A DNA stretch of 64,000 bases from Streptomyces sp. NBC_01314. Lineage in GTDB: Bacteria; Actinomycetota; Actinomycetes; Streptomycetales; Streptomycetaceae. This document shows positions 31,991 through 39,555 of this stretch, piece after piece (the first letter of the stretch is position 1; every line of letters starts with the position of its first letter). The DNA lies in the NCBI RefSeq assembly GCF_041435215.1, contig NZ_CP108394.1:6386001-6450000 (forward strand), written 5' to 3'. Both the position numbers and the translations under genes were made by a program. Below the pieces are notes generated by a model that did no database searches, was not told the DNA's origin, and saw nothing but the letters and a program-made list of their open reading frames with translations.

Positions 31991-33172
31991 GTGCTGCAGC
32001 ACACTGTGGCCGCCAACGTAGACACCCGCATCTGGAACGGCACCCACGACCCCGGCCTCATCGCGTGGCTCGGCGAGGACGGCCATCACTTCGACGGCAC
32101 CCAGCTCGTCATCCACACCACCGACGGCGACATCTACCCCGAGCCCGGCTGGACCATCGCCCGCTGGCCCGACCGCGACCTCAGCGTCATGTCCTCCCGC
32201 GTCGCCGTCAAACGCCTCGCCCCTGCATCCGAGGACACACCTGTGCGGAGCGCTGGCCTGTGCATCACGGCCTTCAAGTGCCCGTTCTGCACCGGCGGCC
32301 TGGTCCTCGACAAGGACGGCCGCGACATCGACCACTGTCATCACTGCGCCGGCACCGGTCTCACCGCCGACCCGTGCGGCGAGGCCGAACGCGCACCCAG
32401 GCCGCCCGGGGTGATGCGCGCCCCGTGCGGGGACTGCGCGTACCGGCCCGGGTCGCCGGAGCTGGAGGCGAACGGCGCCCGGCTCCCCGAGGACGAGCCG
32501 TTCTACTGCCACCAGGGTCTGCCCGTCTCCGCGTCCGGCGCCTACACCCCGGTCGCCATGTTCCGCGGGCTGCCGCTCGGCGCGATGGTGTGCGCCGGCT
32601 GGTGGGCGCACCGCACCGGCGAGCCGCTGCCCGCGAAGCCGTACCGCGAGAACCCGATCACCGAGGACCAGGTAGAGAAGCGGTGGGGCCACCGCCCGCT
32701 GGTGGACGAGCCACGACCACCAGCGCCCGATGTCGTCCACCCGGACGAGAACGCGCAGGTCCATGCGCCGGACGGGGCGGGCGAGTTCAGGCGCGCGTTC
32801 CTCGACGACGTCCACGCATCCGAGGCGCCGTGCGTGCCGGTGGAGCTGTTGTCGCACTGGGTCCCGCCGTGTCCATCAGGGCGCCACTCGGACCACCCGG
32901 CGCTCACCTGCGACGAGCACGAGAGCCTCAGGAAGATCTTCAGCGAGCACCTGCAGCAGTCCATCGCCGAGGCCCGGGCCCGGTACGAAGAGGCCCTCGT
33001 CAGCTTCCGGTCCGCACTGGAAAGCCCGGCCGATGCTCTCTTCACCGGCGCAGGCCTCGACGCTCCGTGGTTCCAGCCCGGGATCGGGCGAGCAATGGAG
33101 ATCCTCGCGCCTCACCTCGCCGACGTGGCGCTCTACCAGCCCGGAGACACCGGCCCGTCGAGGAGGCGCTGA
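31991..33172 (+). CDS. Hypothetical phage protein with zinc-ribbon segments
   Basis: Encodes 393 residues from GTG 31991 (AGGAGGG upstream; longest frame starts earlier). Two ribbons: CPFCTGGLVLDKDGRDIDHCHHCAGTG (DnaJ-like CxxC pair) and APCGDCAYRPGSPE, then a helical C-terminus. Reads like a fusion of a DUF-type domain with a phage zinc-ribbon. No enzymatic motif recognised. Confidence 0.6.
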   Translation: MLQHTVAANVDTRIWNGTHDPGLIAWLGEDGHHFDGTQLVIHTTDGDIYPEPGWTIARWPDRDLSVMSSRVAVKRLAPASEDTPVRSAGLCITAFKCPFCTGGLVLDKDGRDIDHCHHCAGTGLTADPCGEAERAPRPPGVMRAPCGDCAYRPGSPELEANGARLPEDEPFYCHQGLPVSASGAYTPVAMFRGLPLGAMVCAGWWAHRTGEPLPAKPYRENPITEDQVEKRWGHRPLVDEPRPPAPDVVHPDENAQVHAPDGAGEFRRAFLDDVHASEAPCVPVELLSHWVPPCPSGRHSDHPALTCDEHESLRKIFSEHLQQSIAEARARYEEALVSFRSALESPADALFTGAGLDAPWFQPGIGRAMEILAPHLADVALYQPGDTGPSRRR

Positions 33173-33399
33173 TGCAGCTCCACCTCTTCCGCACCAACCC
33201 GGCGCAGGAGATCGCCGCCGAGCCGGACACGCTCGCCCTGCTGGAGGACATCCTGCGGCCCAAGGAAGCCGAGACCCGCGCCGCCCCGGAAGTCCTCGAA
33301 GCGTGGCGCGCGTCCGACCTGCCCCTCGTACCGGACGAGTCATTGCGCCCGGGCGTCGTCCATGTCCGCCCACACCCCGCCCCACGCACCGGGACATGA
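33172..33399 (+). CDS. Small hypothetical protein
   Basis: Encodes 75 residues, MQLHLFRTNPAQEIAAEPDTLALLEDILRPKEAETR, helical and acidic then basic. Starts on the base after the previous stop. Function unknown. Confidence 0.5.
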   Translation: MQLHLFRTNPAQEIAAEPDTLALLEDILRPKEAETRAAPEVLEAWRASDLPLVPDESLRPGVVHVRPHPAPRTGT

Positions 33400-33614
33400 C
33401 CGAGCCCCGGCCGTTCCGTCTCCACCTGCCCCACGGACAGGTCCTCGACGGCTTTGAGACGGCCGACGGCTGGGCCGTCGCGATCGACGACCCGCAGTAC
33501 GGGCTGACCTCGGCCGCCCCCACCCCCGCAGACCTCATCCGCGGCTACGGAGGCGGCCACATCGAGTGGCCCGACGACCCCACGCACCACCAGCAGGAAG
33601 GGGAGCACACATGA
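33396..33614 (+). CDS. Small protein related to 45477 gene
   Basis: Encodes 72 residues. MTEPRPFRLHLPHGQVLDGFETADGWAV shares the RPFRLHL-x-x-G-x-V-x-DG opening with the structural-region protein at 45477, so the two are likely paralogues. Function unknown. Confidence 0.55.
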   Translation: MTEPRPFRLHLPHGQVLDGFETADGWAVAIDDPQYGLTSAAPTPADLIRGYGGGHIEWPDDPTHHQQEGEHT

Positions 33615-34276
33615 TCTGCACCCTGTGTGACACCCGCGAGATCGAATACGGCAGCCTCTGCACCAGCTGCACCCACGCCACCCACGAACGCCTCGTGCGC
33701 CTCCCCCGACTGTGGGCGTCCCTGGAGTCCTGGCTCACCCCCGGCACCACCGGCAGCGCCCAATACGGCGGCCGCGTCCGCCTCGCCGAGGCCCCCCTCC
33801 CCCTGGACAGCGAAGTCCTGGACCTGCGAGCCGAGGGCGGCATCGTCGGCGTCCTGGAGGACTGGCGCATCGCCCTGTACGAGACGCGCGGCTGGGACCG
33901 GCCGGAGCGCGCGGCCAGCCTCGGCAACCGCGTGACGATCGCGGCCACCGACCTGGACCACCACCTCGACTGGATCGCCCGCTGGTACGCCGGCGACAGC
34001 TTCGCCTGGGACATCCGCCGGCTCTTCCAGCGCGTGCACCGCGTCGTCCAGCCCGGTCACGGCCTGGACCGGCCGCCGCCGACGTTCCTCGGTCACTGCA
34101 TCGCCGTCGACCCCTCCGGCGTCATCTGCGGGGCCAAGATCTTCGCGGACATGCGCACCGCCGTGCGGTGCGAATGGTGCCTGTGCGTGTACCCGCCGGA
34201 CCGGTGGCTCGCCCTGCGCCACTTCCAGCCCGGCAACCAGGCCGTAGCCGACGAGCTGCAGGCGGCGGCGGCCTGA
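33611..34276 (+). CDS. Hypothetical zinc-finger phage protein
   Basis: Encodes 221 residues. N-terminal CTLCDTREIEYGSLCTSC and C-terminal CGAKIFADMRTAVRCEWC are two ribbon units around a helical core (HLDWIARWYAGDSFAWDIRRLFQRVHRVVQP). Last gene of the coupled early operon, before a strong hairpin. Function unknown. Confidence 0.6.
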   Translation: MICTLCDTREIEYGSLCTSCTHATHERLVRLPRLWASLESWLTPGTTGSAQYGGRVRLAEAPLPLDSEVLDLRAEGGIVGVLEDWRIALYETRGWDRPERAASLGNRVTIAATDLDHHLDWIARWYAGDSFAWDIRRLFQRVHRVVQPGHGLDRPPPTFLGHCIAVDPSGVICGAKIFADMRTAVRCEWCLCVYPPDRWLALRHFQPGNQAVADELQAAAA

Positions 34277-34319
34277 CATGTCCCGTCACCACGGCGTAGC
34301 GTGTGCCCCGGACACGCCA

Positions 34320-34358
34320 GAGCCCCGCCACCCCACTTCGACTGGGGTGGCGGGGCTC
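34320..34358. terminator. Strong hairpin closing the early operon
   Basis: A perfect 16-bp stem (starting GAGCCCCGCCACCCCA at 34320, ending 34358) with a 7-nt loop lies between the convergent genes 33611 (+) and 34370 (-). No T-run follows, but the stem is strong enough to act as a two-way terminator. Confidence 0.65.
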
Positions 34359-34369
34359 AGTGCGTTCAG

Positions 34370-34666
34370 CTACTCCTCCGGCTCGGCCTTCCTCGGGCGC
34401 GTGGTGCCGGACCCTTTGTACCCGCGGAAGACGTCCTGCACGGTGCTCAGCTTGATCTCCAGGCGCGCGGCGATCTTGCGGTACGACAGGCCCTCCTCGT
34501 GGTGCAGCCGTTGGATCAGCTCATCCCGCTCTTTGGCCCACTCGCGGTTGCGCTCCACTTGCGCGGCCATGATCCGGCTCTTGGCCCTGACACGCTGCTC
34601 CACGTCGGCAATCTGTTCGACTGCCTCGACGGCCTCCGTCACGCGGCGCACCTCCTCGTCGCTCAC
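34370..34666 (-). CDS. HTH regulator in minus orientation
   Basis: About 98 residues. GTG at 34666 chosen because AGAAGGG precedes it; frame continues to 34777. A coiled-coil-like N-terminus (DEEVRRVTEAVEAVEQIADVEQRVRAKSRIM) is followed by a sigma-70 region-4-like HTH (LIQRLHHEEGLSYRKIAARLEIKLSTVQDVFRGYKGSG). It is the only minus-strand gene in the middle of the prophage, and its promoter region contains a perfect palindrome (34700-34726); probable autoregulated regulator of the neighbouring rightward genes. Confidence 0.7.
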   Translation of the reverse strand: MSDEEVRRVTEAVEAVEQIADVEQRVRAKSRIMAAQVERNREWAKERDELIQRLHHEEGLSYRKIAARLEIKLSTVQDVFRGYKGSGTTRPRKAEPEE

Positions 34667-34699
34667 GTCCGACCCTTCTCTTTTGGCGGGCCGCTTGCA

Positions 34700-34726
34700 T
34701 TGACTGTAGGGGACCCCTACAGTCAA
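34700..34726. promoter_or_regulatory. Perfect 13-bp inverted repeat, probable operator
   Basis: TTGACTGTAGGGG (34700-34712), one central A, then CCCCTACAGTCAA (34714-34726): a 27-bp palindrome. Each half starts with TTGACT, a good -35 hexamer for both directions, so a dimer here could control divergent promoters for the 34370 regulator and the 34834 gene. No clear -10 was found at optimum spacing. Confidence 0.6.
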
Positions 34727-34758
34727 GAGCAAGCAGTCCGAACTGCTGATGCACAAAG

Positions 34759-34797
34759 CCCCCCGGCCGGAGTTCACAGCTCCATATGGCCGGGGGG
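34759..34797 (+). promoter_or_regulatory. Leader hairpin before the 34834 gene
   Basis: CCCCCCGGCC (34759-34768) pairs with GGCCGGGGGG (34788-34797), with an inner GGAG/CTCC pairing. It sits in the leader between the palindrome and the start of the next gene, so it may act as an attenuator or mRNA stabiliser. Confidence 0.4.
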
Positions 34798-34833
34798 CGG
34801 ACCCACCCTGAAGCGAACGAAGGGGCAGATCCA

Positions 34834-35145
34834 GTGCCTGACCTTACCCAGCCGAACCCGGTCGACGTAGCCCTCAAGGTGCTCCTCGACACCCCCTCCT
34901 ACGCCGCGCAGATGCTCATCACCACGGCCCGCCTCCTCGAGATGGACGCCTCCCAGCCCCTGGCCGGCCTCGACCTCGAGCGCGCCATCGACATCGCCGC
35001 CGACACCATCCTGCGCCCGCTCCCCAACGTGGTCGCCCAGGACAGCATCAGCCGCATGTACCGGGTCCTCCCGGACCGCCCCGCCCTCCTCACCCGCGGC
35101 GAGTACGCCCTCCTCCTCCGCCGCGCAGCGAAGGAACTGGGATGA
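34834..35145 (+). CDS. Hypothetical phage protein
   Basis: Encodes 103 residues; GTG at 34834 chosen because AAGGGG precedes it by 8 bases. Helical (VDVALKVLLDTPSYAAQMLITTARLLEM...ERAIDIAADTILRPL), hydrophobic but soluble-looking. Likely first gene of a rightward middle transcript. Function unknown. Confidence 0.6.
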   Translation: MPDLTQPNPVDVALKVLLDTPSYAAQMLITTARLLEMDASQPLAGLDLERAIDIAADTILRPLPNVVAQDSISRMYRVLPDRPALLTRGEYALLLRRAAKELG

Positions 35146-35624
35146 GCGCCCCGCAGCCCGCCGTGCCGGGCCCCGTCCGTGACCTGCTCGCCGCGATCGC
35201 CGACACCCTCGACCTGCCCGTCCCGGCCCCGGAACGGACGGCCGAGCTCGCCCACCAGGGCCTCCTCGACGACCGGGTCCAGAACGTCCGCCTCGCGATC
35301 GACGCCGTCCTCAACGGCAGGGCGTACGAGGGCATCGAGTGGGAGGCCCGCTACCTCCGCGACCAGGCCGCCAAGCGCCCGCCGAGCTACCGCACCCGCG
35401 CCCAGTTCGACGACGACCGCAGAGCGGCCGCGGCCGCCACCGCTCCCGCAGGCCCCGGCACCCGCGCGACGGCCGCCGAGCTGCTTGCTGAGGCCGCCGC
35501 CGACTACGCCGCCGCCGAGGCCCAGCGCCACGCCGGCGACGAGCCGCCCATGGACTCGGGCCTGACCGCGCTCGCGGCCGAGGCCGCTGAAGCCACCCCG
35601 GGCCTGGAGAACGGACCCGCCTGA
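35142..35624 (+). CDS. Hypothetical phage protein
   Basis: Encodes 160 residues with a helical middle (GRAYEGIEWEARYLRDQAAKRPPSYRTRAQF) and an Ala/Glu-rich tail. Overlaps the preceding gene by four bases. Function unknown. A hairpin follows at 35636. Confidence 0.55.
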   Translation: MSAPQPAVPGPVRDLLAAIADTLDLPVPAPERTAELAHQGLLDDRVQNVRLAIDAVLNGRAYEGIEWEARYLRDQAAKRPPSYRTRAQFDDDRRAAAAATAPAGPGTRATAAELLAEAAADYAAAEAQRHAGDEPPMDSGLTALAAEAAEATPGLENGPA

Positions 35625-35635
35625 CCCGCCGACCG

Positions 35636-35669
35636 GCCGGGCCCCGTTCCACCCCCGGCGGGGCCCGGC
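35636..35669 (+). terminator. Hairpin after the 35142 gene
   Basis: GCCGGGCCCCG (35636-35646) pairs with CGGGGCCCGGC (35659-35669), followed by a C/T-rich tract. Possible terminator or processing site before the membrane-protein block. Confidence 0.5.
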
Positions 35670-35704
35670 CTCCCCTTCTCTGTTCCTCCCTCTCTGGAGC
35701 CCAC

Positions 35705-37321
35705 GTGATCCTGGACCAGCCCTACGCCAGAGTGGCGGCCGCCTACGGGCCCGCCGCTCTCGCCGCGGGCCTCCTCCTGCTCGCCGTGGCCGCCCTGTGC
35801 TGGGTCATCGCCCGCCGCACCAGCGGAGCGGTCCTCACCGCCAGCCTCGGCGCCCTCGTCTGCACCCTCTACACCGCCGACACGTCCTGGCGGTTCGCCG
35901 AACACCGCCTGGACATGGTCGACGTGACAGAGCGCGGGGTGATGTTCGCCGCCGGTGAGATCGCTCTCCTGGCCTGCGCCGTCATGGCCCGCGCCAACAA
36001 GAAGGCGACCGCGACCGACGACACCGCCGGCACTCCCGGCGTCCCCGGCGTCCTCGTCTGGACCATCACGGGCGTCCAAGTCATCCCGGCCTTCACCGAG
36101 TCCGGCCTCCTGGGCGGCACGGTGCGCGCCTTCTTCGGCCCCGTCATGGCCGGCCTGCTCTGGCACCTCGCCATGGGCCTCGAGATCCGCGTCGCCAAAC
36201 CCCAGGCCCTCTCCACCGGCCTGCCCGCACAGATCGGCGCCGAGCTCCGCGAACGCCTCCTGTCCCGCCTCGGCCTCGCCACCCGCGGCCGCACCGCCGT
36301 CCAGATCAGCCGCGACCGCGCCACCGCCCGCGCCGTACGCCTCGCCTCCCGACGCTGGCTCGGCCCGTGGGGGAGGGCCGCCCTGAAGACCGCGGTCGCC
36401 CGCTCCGGCGCCGCCGTCCACGGCGACCAGCGCCACCACCTCCTGCAGCAGCTCGCCGGCCGCCGCAGCGCCGACGAGCTCCGCACCGTACCCGTCGCCA
36501 GCCCCTGGGTACCCGAGCCCGTACCCGATCCGTACCCGCGTACCCCGCTCGGGGTCACGGGCGCCGAGCTCCGCCGCCTCGACCCCTTCGACGCCGTACT
36601 CCGCGTCCACGCCGCCCACCCCGACGCCACACCCGCCGAGCTCGCCGAGCTCTGCACCGGGTACGGCGTACCCGTCACCGAGACCCGGGTACGCATGGCC
36701 CTCCGCGCGGCCGACCCGGACCCCGTACCCGCGCCTGTCCCGGCCGTACCCGCCGCCCCCGAGCGGGCCCAGATCGAGGCCGCCGCCGAGGCCGTACCCA
36801 CCCCGCAGCCTGTACCCGTACCCGCCGTACCCCAGGTCTCCGGGTACGAGTACACCGCGCGTGGCCTGCACCTCGACATCACCACCGCCCCCGAGGTACA
36901 CCGCGAGGTCCTGTGCGCTGTACCCGCCGCAATGAGCCGGTCGGGCCGTACCCGCACCGAGGTACACGCCCGTATCCCCGACGTACCCGCCGTACCTCAC
37001 GGCCGCGAGGACATGGGGGAGCCCGCCGCCCGCGAGGAGCGTGAGACCACCGCCCGGCAGACGCCGGACCGTACCGCGGAGACGCCCGTACCCGGCGTAC
37101 CTCCCGTACCCGTACCCGAGGTACAGCCCGTACCTACGCCGCTGGGTACGCCGGGTACGGACACCGAGGACCCCGTACTCGCCCGGGCCCGAGAGGTCGA
37201 CGCCGCGCACCGCCGTACCCACAACCGGCCCGCCGGCATCCGCGTACTCAAGCAGGAGCTCCGCATCGGCCAGCCCAAGGCCAAGGCCATCCGGACCCTC
37301 CTGGACGGAGCCACCCCGTGA
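35705..37321 (+). CDS. Membrane protein with HTH-like C-terminus and GTAC array (Spd-like)
   Basis: Encodes 538 residues. Residues ~1-155 carry about four membrane spans (PAALAAGLLLLAVAALCWVI, VLTASLGALVCTLYTA, FAAGEIALLACAVMA, FFGPVMAGLLWHLAMGLEI). A basic region follows, then a long Val-Pro-rich linker, then a C-terminal module (ARAREVDAAHRRTHNRPAGIRVLKQELRIGQPKAKAIRTLL) similar in pattern to the end of the AICE DUF2637 protein at 12793. The layout, spans plus HTH-like tail, fits plasmid spread/transfer proteins, which is unexpected in a phage. The linker DNA (36488-37246) is dense with GTAC. Confidence 0.6.
   Translation: MILDQPYARVAAAYGPAALAAGLLLLAVAALCWVIARRTSGAVLTASLGALVCTLYTADTSWRFAEHRLDMVDVTERGVMFAAGEIALLACAVMARANKKATATDDTAGTPGVPGVLVWTITGVQVIPAFTESGLLGGTVRAFFGPVMAGLLWHLAMGLEIRVAKPQALSTGLPAQIGAELRERLLSRLGLATRGRTAVQISRDRATARAVRLASRRWLGPWGRAALKTAVARSGAAVHGDQRHHLLQQLAGRRSADELRTVPVASPWVPEPVPDPYPRTPLGVTGAELRRLDPFDAVLRVHAAHPDATPAELAELCTGYGVPVTETRVRMALRAADPDPVPAPVPAVPAAPERAQIEAAAEAVPTPQPVPVPAVPQVSGYEYTARGLHLDITTAPEVHREVLCAVPAAMSRSGRTRTEVHARIPDVPAVPHGREDMGEPAAREERETTARQTPDRTAETPVPGVPPVPVPEVQPVPTPLGTPGTDTEDPVLARAREVDAAHRRTHNRPAGIRVLKQELRIGQPKAKAIRTLLDGATP
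36488..37246 (+). repeat. GTAC motif array (35 copies in ~760 bases)
   Basis: I counted 35 GTAC in this stretch, most as GTACCC; chance would give about two at ~72% GC. Most lie in phase as Val GTA codons, which are rare in such genomes, but others fall on Tyr TAC (36532, 36661, 36844) or across Arg-Thr and Gly-Thr (36540, 37146, 37155, 37215). Presence in all three phases suggests the DNA word itself is favoured, not only the Val-Pro protein sequence. Confidence 0.7.
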
Positions 37322-37515
37322 TCCCCGCCGCCGGGCTGCTCCTGGCCGCCGTCTGCATCGGGATCGTCGGCCTGGCGCTCGCCCTCGCCGTCGCCTGCTG
37401 GGACGACCACACCCCCACCTGGGCCCCACGCCTCCTGCGCGGCACCGCCGTCACCATCGGCGCGGCCTGCCTGCTGCTCGCCGCCCTCCAGCCGATCGCC
37501 CAGGCCCTCCCATGA
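37318..37515 (+). CDS. Small two-span membrane protein
   Basis: Encodes 65 residues, GTG overlapping the previous stop. Two hydrophobic segments (GLLLAAVCIGIVGLALALAVACW and TAVTIGAACLLLAALQPIAQAL). Function unknown; part of a membrane-protein block. Confidence 0.6.
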   Translation: MIPAAGLLLAAVCIGIVGLALALAVACWDDHTPTWAPRLLRGTAVTIGAACLLLAALQPIAQALP

Positions 37516-37562
37516 CCACCACCACCGCCGCGTGCGTCGCGGCCGTCTGGAGCCACTGACCC

Positions 37563-38069
37563 ATGCCGTACATGGCCATCAACCTCGGCGGCGTCACCGC
37601 CGGCGTCGCCGTCATCCTCTGGTTCGCCGTCCGCTGGTGGTTCGCCGAAGGCCGCCGCTGGACCGCCCTCGTCCCCTTCGTCCTCGCCCTGCTCTACGGC
37701 ATGCTCGCCGCCCTCGCCGCCTTCGGCTCCGCCTCCGCCCTCGGCCTCGCCGTCTGGCTCAACCTCTGGGCCGCGAACGTGGCCGGCTACGCAGGCCTCG
37801 TCTGGGGCGTCGGCGGCAACGCCCCGGACGTCACCCGCGCCACCCAGCTCGCCCTCACGGACGGCGGCTACGTCATCGTGCTGCTCCTCACCGTCCTCCT
37901 GATCGCCCTGTGCAAGTTCGCGAAGAAGATCCCGACCGGGAAGATCGTCGCGGGCTCGTTCGCCGGTATCGCCATCGCCCTGTCCGGCAACGTCGCCGGC
38001 GTCGCTGCGATCCCGCTCGGTAGCGGCGCCAACCTGCTGGGCAGCGGCTTCAACGGGGTCTTCGGATGA
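37563..38069 (+). CDS. Polytopic membrane protein
   Basis: Encodes 168 residues, with four to five hydrophobic spans (GVTAGVAVILWFAVRWWF, FVLALLYGMLAALAAFG, LGLAVWLNLWAANVAGYAGLVWG, YVIVLLLTVLLIALCKF, GSFAGIAIALSGNVAGV). It contains a Gly/Asn-rich C-terminus. Unknown function; by neighbourhood may work with 35705. Confidence 0.65.
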   Translation: MPYMAINLGGVTAGVAVILWFAVRWWFAEGRRWTALVPFVLALLYGMLAALAAFGSASALGLAVWLNLWAANVAGYAGLVWGVGGNAPDVTRATQLALTDGGYVIVLLLTVLLIALCKFAKKIPTGKIVAGSFAGIAIALSGNVAGVAAIPLGSGANLLGSGFNGVFG

Positions 38070-38725
38070 GCCACACCGAAGCCGAACCGCAGGAACAAGA
38101 GGAGACCGTCGAGGAGGCGGGGGAGACCTCTGAGCGGGCCGAACAGGCCGCCAAGGCCGTCCTCGCCGGGGTGGCGCTGCTCGCGGCCTGGGGGCTGGTC
38201 GCCGCCATGCCGGACATCGCCTACGTCGTGACCGGCATCCTCATCTGCGTCGGCTGGCAGAAGGCCCGCGGCTGGCTCGGCCGCCGCGGCAGCGACGACC
38301 AGGAGCCGGGGGAGGAGGCCGTCGATGTCGACGTCGCCGCCGCCCTCCGCGAGCTGGCCGTCGACATCGGCGGCAGCGTGCTCCTCACCGCGCTCCGGGA
38401 CAAGCTGCAGCTGCCCGACACCAAGGCCGTGAAGGCGCTCCTGGACGAGGCCGACATCCCGTGGAAGGCGGTCCGCACACCCACGGGGAACGGCCCGGGC
38501 GTCCACATAGCCCACATCCCGCCCGCCTCCTCCCCTGCCAGCGACCCCCACGACGAGCGTTGTTGCTGCAGGTCAGACGACAACAACAACGCCGACAACA
38601 CCCCAGGAGAGGGCCCCCAGAAGGGGACCCGTGTAGAGGCCATCGGCGACGGCGGACGGCTCGTCAGCGAGGTTGCCGACGACGCCTGCAGGAACCGCCC
38701 GGCACGAACCCCGGACGACGACTGA
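38066..38725 (+). CDS. Membrane protein with acidic and Asp/Asn-rich tails
   Basis: Encodes 219 residues. Acidic N-terminus, two spans (AVLAGVALLAAWGLVAAM, IAYVVTGILICVGWQKAR), then a helical domain (LRELAVDIGGSVLLTALRDKLQLPDTKAVKALLDEADIPWKAVRT) resembling the C-terminal helix-turn module of 12793/35705 in pattern. CCCRSDDNNN and a low-complexity tail follow. Function unknown. Confidence 0.6.
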   Translation: MSHTEAEPQEQEETVEEAGETSERAEQAAKAVLAGVALLAAWGLVAAMPDIAYVVTGILICVGWQKARGWLGRRGSDDQEPGEEAVDVDVAAALRELAVDIGGSVLLTALRDKLQLPDTKAVKALLDEADIPWKAVRTPTGNGPGVHIAHIPPASSPASDPHDERCCCRSDDNNNADNTPGEGPQKGTRVEAIGDGGRLVSEVADDACRNRPARTPDDD

Positions 38726-38737
38726 GCCACTCAGACC

Positions 38738-38780
38738 CCCGGGGCGGCCGCCTGCCTGCCAGCTAACCGGCCGCCCCGGG
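38738..38780 (+). terminator. Hairpin after the membrane block
   Basis: CCCGGGGCGGCCG (38738-38750) pairs with CGGCCGCCCCGGG (38768-38780). No T-run. It probably separates the membrane block from the next small genes. Confidence 0.5.
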
Positions 38781-38813
38781 TCCATCCCGCACGCAACGAG
38801 ACGGAGCACCATC

Positions 38814-38984
38814 ATGGGCCTCTTCAACCGCAGCACCCAGACCGAGACCGATCGCCTTGCCACCACAGTGGCCGGCCTCCCGCCCCAGCCGGCCGACTGG
38901 ACACCCGAGCAGCTCGCTCAGTTCGCCGAGCAGTCCAACCGGGCGATGCGCGAACAGAACGGCGTGGACCCTAGCGCCAGCTGA
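38814..38984 (+). CDS. Small hypothetical protein
   Basis: Encodes 56 residues: MGLFNRSTQTETDRLATTVAGLPPQPADWTPEQLAQFAEQSNRAMREQ. ATG with ACGGAG upstream. Helical. Function unknown. Confidence 0.5.
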   Translation: MGLFNRSTQTETDRLATTVAGLPPQPADWTPEQLAQFAEQSNRAMREQNGVDPSAS

Positions 38985-39069
38985 TCGACGTCCGCCGCCG
39001 TCCGACTCAGCTGAAGGCGACCGCGTCCACCGCTCCCGCCCAGGCCCCCTCGTACGCCATCCTGGACTC

Positions 39070-39249
39070 ATGCCTGCCGCGCTGACCTTCATCGGTGAAG
39101 ACAAGGACCTGACCCTCGACGAGCTCGTCGCCTTCGTGGAAGCGGCGAAGAAGGCCGGCGCTCCCGGCACCAACCCGCTCCGGGCCGAGCTCTCGACGAG
39201 CGGGAAGATCAAGGAGATTCGGGTCGGCCTCCACGAGGACGACGACTGA
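39070..39249 (+). CDS. Small acidic hypothetical protein
   Basis: Encodes 59 residues: MPAALTFIGEDKDLTLDELVAFVEAAKKAG..., strand-helix-strand pattern with a polyacidic end (EDDD). No strong Shine-Dalgarno. Followed by a hairpin (39267-39297). Confidence 0.5.
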   Translation: MPAALTFIGEDKDLTLDELVAFVEAAKKAGAPGTNPLRAELSTSGKIKEIRVGLHEDDD

Positions 39250-39266
39250 CCGTCCTCCCGCTGTAC

Positions 39267-39297
39267 GGCCCCGCCGCGCCCCCGTCGCAGCGGGGCC
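39267..39297 (+). terminator. Terminator after the 39070 gene
   Basis: GGCCCCGC (39267-39274) pairs with GCGGGGCC (39290-39297), followed by TTCGCC. Confidence 0.55.
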
Positions 39298-39354
39298 TTC
39301 GCCGTGCCCGGGTGCGGCCCAAGACGACCCACCTGCAGGTGACATCCTGAACAC

Positions 39355-39555
39355 ATGAGCGATCCCATGATCGTGGACATCTACGCCGCTGCCCTCAGCG
39401 TCACGCAGAAGCCCGCCACCCTGCGCCAGTGGATCCACCGGGGCGAGATCACCCACCACGGCTACGACAAGCGCCGCCGCGCCCTCGTCGACCTCGAAGA
39501 GCTGCAGCAGGTCGTCCACAGCAAGGCCGAGAAGGCCCGCCAGGATGCGGCTTGA
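39355..39555 (+). CDS. Small HTH protein (MerR/excisionase-like)
   Basis: Encodes 66 residues. DIYAAALSVTQKPATLRQWIHRGEITHHGYDKRRRALVDLEELQQVV has the helix-turn-wing pattern of excisionase/MerR domains. It may bind the inverted repeat AGCATGT-N4-ACATGCT just downstream (39594-39611). Likely a regulator of late genes or a DNA packaging accessory. Confidence 0.65.
   Translation: MSDPMIVDIYAAALSVTQKPATLRQWIHRGEITHHGYDKRRRALVDLEELQQVVHSKAEKARQDAA

Noticed and set aside
35504..37429. A 641-codon minus-strand frame over the GTAC array, rich in Tyr-Gly
   Set aside because: GTAC repeats read antisense give YG/VR; the plus frame has membrane spans, a coupled neighbour on its downstream side and a plausible C-terminal module.
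37512..37559. A 15-codon ATG frame (MTTTTAACVAAVWSH) overlapping the previous stop
   Set aside because: Too short to support as a gene; may just be a translational spacer before 37563.
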